From Sphingomonas natans (GTDB taxonomy: Bacteria > Pseudomonadota > Alphaproteobacteria > Sphingomonadales > Sphingomonadaceae), in the NCBI RefSeq assembly GCF_030546695.1, contig NZ_JAUOTP010000002.1, positions 434,001 through 498,000 on the forward strand: DNA of 64,000 nt, given 5' to 3'. A program made the position numbers and the translations under genes. The notes beneath the pieces are model-generated. The model ran no database searches and was not told where the DNA came from. It saw only the letters and a list, made by a program, of their open reading frames with translations. This document shows positions 59,607-64,000 of the stretch, one piece after another (within the stretch, counting starts at the first letter, position 1; every line of letters begins with the position of its first letter).

Positions 59607-59673
59607 CTCTCCGCGTCTCCGCGCCTCCGCGTGAACCCCCTCTTCTTTCACGCAGAGACGCAGAGACGCAGAG
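59607..59673. repeat. CTCCGCGTCTCTGCGTGA palindromic repeat (copy 2)
   Basis: CTCTCCGCGTCTCCGCGCCT...CGTGAA and TTCACGCAGAGACGCAGAGA...CGCAGAG form an inverted pair. Same family as 52077-52149. It separates xdhC from guaD. Confidence 0.8.
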
Positions 59674-59730
59674 GGCGACAAACGAGGGTCGGCCTTCCGC
59701 TTCCGGGGGCATGGCGATGGGCGCGTCGGC

Positions 59731-61089
59731 ATGACGGTTCTGGGCATTCGCGCGGAGTTGCTGGCGGTGCGCGGCGATCCGGCGGTCGCGGGCGAGGAGG
59801 CGATCGTCCATCATGCCGACGGGCTGATCGTGATCGAGGATGGGATCGTCGCCGCATATGGCGATCATGCGGTGCTGGCGGAACGGCACCCGACGCTGGC
59901 AATCGAGGACCGGCGCGGACTCCTGCTCGTGCCCGGCTTCATCGACTGCCATGTCCATTATCCGCAGACCGAGCGGATCGCGGCACATGGCGCGCAATTG
60001 CTCGACTGGCTGGAGCGGCACATCTTCCCGGCCGAGCAGGCCTTCGCCGACCGCGCGCATGCCGACGACGTCGCGGGCTTCTTCCTCGACGAATTGCTGC
60101 GCAACGGCACGACGAGCGCGCTCGTCTTCGCGACCGTGCACGCCAGCTCGGTCGATGCGCTGTTCGATGCGGCGCTCGCGCGCGACATGCGGATCATCTC
60201 GGGCAAGACGCTGATGGATCGCGAAGCGCCGACGGCCCTGTGCGACACGGTCGAAAGCGGGCGCGCCCAGAGCGAGGCCCTGATCGCGCGGTGGCGCGGG
60301 CGCGGGCGGCTCGGTTATGCGGTGACCCCGCGCTTCGCTTTGACCTCGACGCGGGCGCAGCTGGCAAGCGCTGGCGAGCTGCTCGCCGCGCATCCCGACG
60401 CGCTGCTCCATACGCACCTGTCCGAGAATCTCGGCGAGATCGCCGCGGTCGGCGCGGCCTTCCCGGAAGCGGCGGACTATCTCGACGTCTATGCGCGGCA
60501 CGGGCTGGTCGGCGCGCGCTCGGTGTTCGCGCATGGCGTGCATCTCGACGACGGGGCGATGGCGCGGCTCGGCGCGGCGGGATCGGCGATCGCCTTCTGC
60601 CCGACCTCGAACCTGTTCCTCGGCTCCGGATTATTCGATCTGGCGCGGGCGGATGCGCGCGGCGTGCGCGTCGGGATCGGCACCGATGTCGGCGCGGGAA
60701 CGAGCTTCTCGATCCTCCATACGCTCGGCGAGGCGTACAAGGTCTGCCAGATGCGCGGCGCCAGCCTCGATCCGTTCCGTGCCTTGTGGCTCGCGACGGG
60801 CGCCGGCGCGCATGCGCTGCACATCGCGGATCGCGTCGGCGGGCTGGCGCCGGGGCAGGAGGCCGATTTCGTGCTGCTCGATGCCGCGGCGACGCCTTTG
60901 CTCGCACGGCGAACGGCAGGGCTCCCGCTCGCCGAGCGGCTGTTCGCGCTGCAGATATTGGGCGACGATCGCGCAGTGGCGGAAACCTGGGTCGCCGGGC
61001 GCCCGGCGCACCGGCGTCAGGCGTTCGCGAGCGGCTCCGACGTGACCAGAGCGGCGGCGACGGCGCCGGCCAGGCCCGCCAGCGTATAA
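59731..61089 (+). CDS. guaD: guanine deaminase
   Basis: A 452-residue amidohydrolase that turns guanine into xanthine and ammonia. Metal-binding and catalytic blocks: LVPGFIDCHVHYPQ, LLHTHLSENLGEI, VFAHGVHLDDG, FCPTSNLFLGSGLFDL and GIGTDVGAGTSFSIL, all typical of GuaD. It supplies xanthine to XdhAB. The 3' end overlaps the convergent kinase gene by 73 bases; the last ~25 residues (after AETWVAGRPAH) look unconserved and may simply reflect a late stop. Confidence 0.94.
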   Translation: MTVLGIRAELLAVRGDPAVAGEEAIVHHADGLIVIEDGIVAAYGDHAVLAERHPTLAIEDRRGLLLVPGFIDCHVHYPQTERIAAHGAQLLDWLERHIFPAEQAFADRAHADDVAGFFLDELLRNGTTSALVFATVHASSVDALFDAALARDMRIISGKTLMDREAPTALCDTVESGRAQSEALIARWRGRGRLGYAVTPRFALTSTRAQLASAGELLAAHPDALLHTHLSENLGEIAAVGAAFPEAADYLDVYARHGLVGARSVFAHGVHLDDGAMARLGAAGSAIAFCPTSNLFLGSGLFDLARADARGVRVGIGTDVGAGTSFSILHTLGEAYKVCQMRGASLDPFRALWLATGAGAHALHIADRVGGLAPGQEADFVLLDAAATPLLARRTAGLPLAERLFALQILGDDRAVAETWVAGRPAHRRQAFASGSDVTRAAATAPARPASV

Positions 61090-62993
61090 GGCTTTCTCAG
61101 CACGTCGTGGCCCGAGAAACTGTCCGCCTCGCCCGCCTCGCCGACATAGCCAGTGACGAACAGCACCGCGAGGCCGGGATGCCGCGGGCGGACCGCGCGG
61201 ACGAGTTCGGGCCCGGTCATGCCCGGCATCAGCACATCGGTGATCATCAGGCGGATGTCGCTGCGCTCGGCCAGCAAGGCGATCGCCTCCTCGCCCGATC
61301 CGAGCAGGATCGGCGCGTAGCCGAGCTCGACGAGCGCTTCGCCCGTGGCGGAGCGGACGCGGACGTCATCCTCGACGACGAGGATCGCCGGCACGTCATC
61401 CGACGGCAACCGCTCGGCAATAGCGTGTGCAACGGGCGCTTCGGCCGCCGCCACCTCGCCCCGATGGCGCGGGAGATAGAGCGAGACGGTCGTGCCCACG
61501 CCCTCGCGGCTCTGCAGGATCACGTCGCCGCCCGACTGGCGCGCGAAGCCGAAGATCTGGCTGAGGCCGAGCCCCGTCCCCTCGCCGACCGCCTTGGTCG
61601 TGAAGAAAGGCTCGAAAACGCGCTCCAGCACCGCTTGGCTCATGCCCTGGCCGTTGTCGGTGACGGCGATGCGGACATAATCGCCGCCCGCGAGCACGCC
61701 GATCGCACCTTCGCGCACGCGCGCATTGGCCGCCGCCATGTCGAGGATGCCGACGCCGCCCATCGCATCGCGCGCATTGACGCAGAGGTTCAGGATCGCA
61801 TTTTCGAGCTGATAGGGATCGATCCAGACCGGCCACAACCCGGGTTCCGACTGGATGCGGACCTCGATCCGCTCGCCGATCGTGCGATCGATCAGGTCCT
61901 GCATGCCGTGGAGCAGCTGGCCGCCGTCGATCGCCTGCGGCAGCAGCGGCTCGGCGCGCGCGAAGGTGAGCAGGCGCCGCGTGAGCGCGGCGGCGCGGGT
62001 CGCCCCGTCCATCGCGCTGTCGAGGTGGCGAGAGGCCTCGGCCGCCTGATCGATGACGCGCTTGCGCGCGAGCTCTAGCCCGCCGATCACGACCGCGAGC
62101 ATGTTGTTAAAGTCGTGCGCGATGCCGCCGGTGAGCTGGCCGACCGCCTCCATCTTCTGGATCTGACGCAGCTTGGTCTCGGCTTCCTCGCGCGTCGCCG
62201 CCTCGGCGACGAGCTTGCTGTTGGCGGCGCTCAGCTCCTCGGTCCGCTCGGCGACCGCGCGCTCGAGCAGGAAGGCGCGGTCGAGCTCGGCCATCGTCTC
62301 CTCATTGGCGATGCGGCGTTCGTTGAGCGCGGTGACGAGCATCCAGCCCGCGGCGATCGCCGACAGCATCAGCACCGCGCCGACCGCGGACATCATCTTG
62401 GTCAGCCAGTTCGAGCGATAGGCCGAGGCCCAGGCCTGGCTGTCGCGCTCGTCGAGCAAAGCGCGCTCGCTGTCGATGATCTGACGGAGCAGCAGGGTGA
62501 TGTCGAGCACGTCGTCCGATCGCGCGGCGCGCCCGAAGATCGAGAGCGCGGCGCTGTTCTGCTTATAGTTGAGCCGCGTCGCCGAGGCGCGCAGTTGCTC
62601 GCCGCGCCTCTCGTAGAGCGCCTGCAGCTTCTCGATCCGGGCCAGCTGCGGCGGATCGCCCGCGACCAGATCGTGCAACGTGGCGATCTTGCTGCCGGCG
62701 GTCTGCCATTCGTCGTAGAAAAGCGTGCCTTTCTCGCGATCGGTATTGATGATCGCGCGGCCGAGCGCTGCCTCCGCGCGCGCCATCGCGCCATCCGCCT
62801 CGCCGGTCAGGAGGATGACGTTGAAACTGTGCTGCTTGCGGTTCTGCGCGGCCTCACGCTCCTCGCTCGACCGCTGGACGAGGATGATGAGCGCAGCGAG
62901 CAGCAAGGCGGCGAGCAACGTGAACAGCCCGGCGAGCACGCGCGCGCGCAACGGCCCGGCATCGGCCCTGGCGAAGTCGCCCTGCTCCATCAT
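61017..62993 (-). CDS. membrane hybrid histidine kinase with receiver domain
   Basis: A 658-residue sensor kinase. Two membrane helices (about 18-40 and 200-222) flank a helical periplasmic domain of about 160 residues, CHASE3-like in size. Then come a short coiled coil, HisKA with the phosphoacceptor in QLTGGIAHDFNNMLAV, HATPase with LENAILNLCVNARDAM and VTDNGQGM, and a receiver (LMITDVLMPGMTG). The kinase core is very similar to that of the soluble kinase at 41313-43904. Signal and output unknown; no regulator gene is adjacent. Confidence 0.93.
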   Translation of the reverse strand: MMEQGDFARADAGPLRARVLAGLFTLLAALLLAALIILVQRSSEEREAAQNRKQHSFNVILLTGEADGAMARAEAALGRAIINTDREKGTLFYDEWQTAGSKIATLHDLVAGDPPQLARIEKLQALYERRGEQLRASATRLNYKQNSAALSIFGRAARSDDVLDITLLLRQIIDSERALLDERDSQAWASAYRSNWLTKMMSAVGAVLMLSAIAAGWMLVTALNERRIANEETMAELDRAFLLERAVAERTEELSAANSKLVAEAATREEAETKLRQIQKMEAVGQLTGGIAHDFNNMLAVVIGGLELARKRVIDQAAEASRHLDSAMDGATRAAALTRRLLTFARAEPLLPQAIDGGQLLHGMQDLIDRTIGERIEVRIQSEPGLWPVWIDPYQLENAILNLCVNARDAMGGVGILDMAAANARVREGAIGVLAGGDYVRIAVTDNGQGMSQAVLERVFEPFFTTKAVGEGTGLGLSQIFGFARQSGGDVILQSREGVGTTVSLYLPRHRGEVAAAEAPVAHAIAERLPSDDVPAILVVEDDVRVRSATGEALVELGYAPILLGSGEEAIALLAERSDIRLMITDVLMPGMTGPELVRAVRPRHPGLAVLFVTGYVGEAGEADSFSGHDVLRKPYTLAGLAGAVAAALVTSEPLANA

Positions 62994-63037
62994 CGCATCG
63001 TCTTACGCCGCGGTTTGCCGCCGCGAAAGCGGAAGCG

Positions 63038-64000
63038 TCAGCCTATATGCCCGATCGCGCGCCCGGCGGCGGCGAAGATGGCGAGGATCTCGTCGACCTG
63101 CGCGTCGCTATGCTCCGCGCACAGCGAGCAGCGCAGCAGGAAGGTGCCCGCGGGCGTCGCGGGCGGGCGCGCCAGATTCACATAGACACCGCCTTCCAGC
63201 AGAGCCTGCCACAGGGCGACCGCGGTCTCCTGATCGGAGAGCATGATCGCGATGATCGCCGATTGCGCGGTCTCGGTCGCGATCGTGAAGCCCAGCTCGC
63301 GCAGCCCCGCATGGAGGCGGCGGCTGTTCTTCCACAAATGCGCGCGCTTGTCGGAGGCGTGCATCAACTTGCGGATCGAGGTGGCGGCGGTCGCGACGAC
63401 CGACGGCGGCAGCGACGCGGTGAAGATATAGGGCCGGCAGACGAGGCGCAGCACCTCGAAATCGGGATGGTTGGAGACGCAGAAGCCGCCGACCGTGCCG
63501 ACCGACTTGGAGAAGGTTCCGACGACGAAATCGATATCGTCCTCGCAGCCCATCTCCTCATAGACGCCGCGGCCGTTGGCGCCGAAGAAGCCCATGCCGT
63601 GCGCCTCGTCGCACAATATCATCGCGCCATGCTTGCGCGCGACGGCGACCATCTCGGGCAGCGGCGCCACGTCCCCGAACATCGAATAGACGCCCTCGAG
63701 CACGACGAGCTTGCCTGCCTCGCGCGGCAGGCGGCCGAGGCGCTTGTCGAGATCCTCGACGCTATTGTGGCGGAAGCGAACGATCTCGGCATTGCCGAGC
63801 CAGCAGCCGTCATAGATCGAGGCGTGGCTGTCGGCATCGAGGATGATGTAATCGCCCTTGCCGGCGAGCGTGGAGATGATGCCGAGATTGGCCTGATAGC
63901 CGGTCGAGAAGACGATCGCGTGATCGGTCCCGTAAAATTCCTTGAGCGCGTCCTCGCACTCCTTGTGGCCCTGATAGGTGCCGTTGAGCACGCGGCTGCC
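63038..64000 (-). CDS. spt: serine palmitoyltransferase (partial, 5' end outside the window)
   Basis: C-terminal 320 residues of a PLP-dependent alpha-oxoamine synthase that condenses serine and palmitoyl-CoA, the first step of sphingolipid synthesis in sphingomonads. Blocks: RVLNGTYQGHKECEDALKEF, FSTGYQANLGIISTLAGKGD, ILCDEAHGMGFFGANGRGV, the PLP lysine in VVGTFSKSVGTVGGFCVSNHP, RPYIFTASLPPSVVATAATSI and LLRCSLCAEHSDAQV. These match the Sphingomonas enzyme much better than glycine C-acetyltransferase or ALA synthase. The reading frame runs off the window end; roughly 80-100 residues are missing. Confidence 0.95.
   Translation of the reverse strand, partial: GSRVLNGTYQGHKECEDALKEFYGTDHAIVFSTGYQANLGIISTLAGKGDYIILDADSHASIYDGCWLGNAEIVRFRHNSVEDLDKRLGRLPREAGKLVVLEGVYSMFGDVAPLPEMVAVARKHGAMILCDEAHGMGFFGANGRGVYEEMGCEDDIDFVVGTFSKSVGTVGGFCVSNHPDFEVLRLVCRPYIFTASLPPSVVATAATSIRKLMHASDKRAHLWKNSRRLHAGLRELGFTIATETAQSAIIAIMLSDQETAVALWQALLEGGVYVNLARPPATPAGTFLLRCSLCAEHSDAQVDEILAIFAAAGRAIGHIG

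Noticed and set aside
63038-64000. 5-aminolevulinate synthase or glycine C-acetyltransferase for the last gene
   Set aside because: Same enzyme family, but VLNGTYQGHKECEDAL, SLPPSVVATAATSI and LLRCSLCAEHSD match sphingomonad serine palmitoyltransferase.
1-64000. tRNA, rRNA, CRISPR arrays, prophage or insertion sequences
   Set aside because: Looked for on both strands; no cloverleaf, spaced direct repeats, integrase or transposase was seen. The repeats found are palindromic intergenic elements only.

Overview
The window is a GC-rich piece of chromosome from an alphaproteobacterium, almost certainly a Sphingomonas-like member of the Sphingomonadales. The clearest pointers are a serine palmitoyltransferase at the right edge (bacterial sphingolipid synthesis), a CtrA cell-cycle regulator preceded by a perfect TTAA-N7-TTAA box, CobST-type cobaltochelatase genes, and several families of palindromic repeats (one inserted in frame in a gene) of the kind common in sphingomonads. 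No rRNA, tRNA, CRISPR array, phage or insertion sequence was seen.

Layout. 1-6.6 kb (minus strand): the ffh-rpsP-rimM-trmD-rplS translation operon, interrupted between rimM and trmD by a VapBC toxin-antitoxin pair, a serine hydrolase and two small membrane proteins; an unlisted 53-codon ORF lies between rpsP and rimM. 7-12.7 kb: a secreted protein, a transglutaminase-like protein lacking the expected Cys, a TetR regulator, and an alpha-E / circularly permuted ATP-grasp pair. 12.8-21 kb: a Tat-exported PhoX-type phosphatase, ctrA, and housekeeping genes (RluA-type pseudouridine synthase, ArfB, free-methionine sulfoxide reductase, a GST-fold protein, fasciclin, phospholipase D, rpoZ). 21-30 kb: spoT/rel, nusB-hisD-hisG, a DUF2332 protein, a small lower-GC gene, NUDIX, GST, BolA, a J-domain protein. 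30-34.6 kb: a compact operon of SRPBCC, glyoxalase-fold, DUF1428 and GST genes facing a HxlR-type regulator. 34.7-43.9 kb: cobS, cobT, a glycine-zipper protein, rpmB, small membrane proteins, a Tat-exported flavin amine oxidase with a cytochrome c, and a hybrid histidine kinase.

44.0-61.1 kb is the most notable part: 15 plus-strand genes that together spell out a route from guanine to oxalate. In pathway order they are guanine deaminase, xanthine dehydrogenase XdhABC, a class-B-like FAD monooxygenase, HIU hydrolase, OHCU decarboxylase, allantoinase PuuE, allantoate amidohydrolase, ureidoglycine-glyoxylate aminotransferase, oxalurate-processing HpxX/HpxY (with HpxZ) and the oxamate amidohydrolase-like HpxW, plus a purine permease. 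The DNA order is nearly the reverse of the pathway order. No known urate oxidase is encoded here. The FAD enzyme between uraD and uraH fills exactly that gap and is the best candidate for a new kind of urate hydroxylase. HpxX is a 52-residue gene that is easy to miss. A second hybrid kinase and the truncated spt gene close the window.
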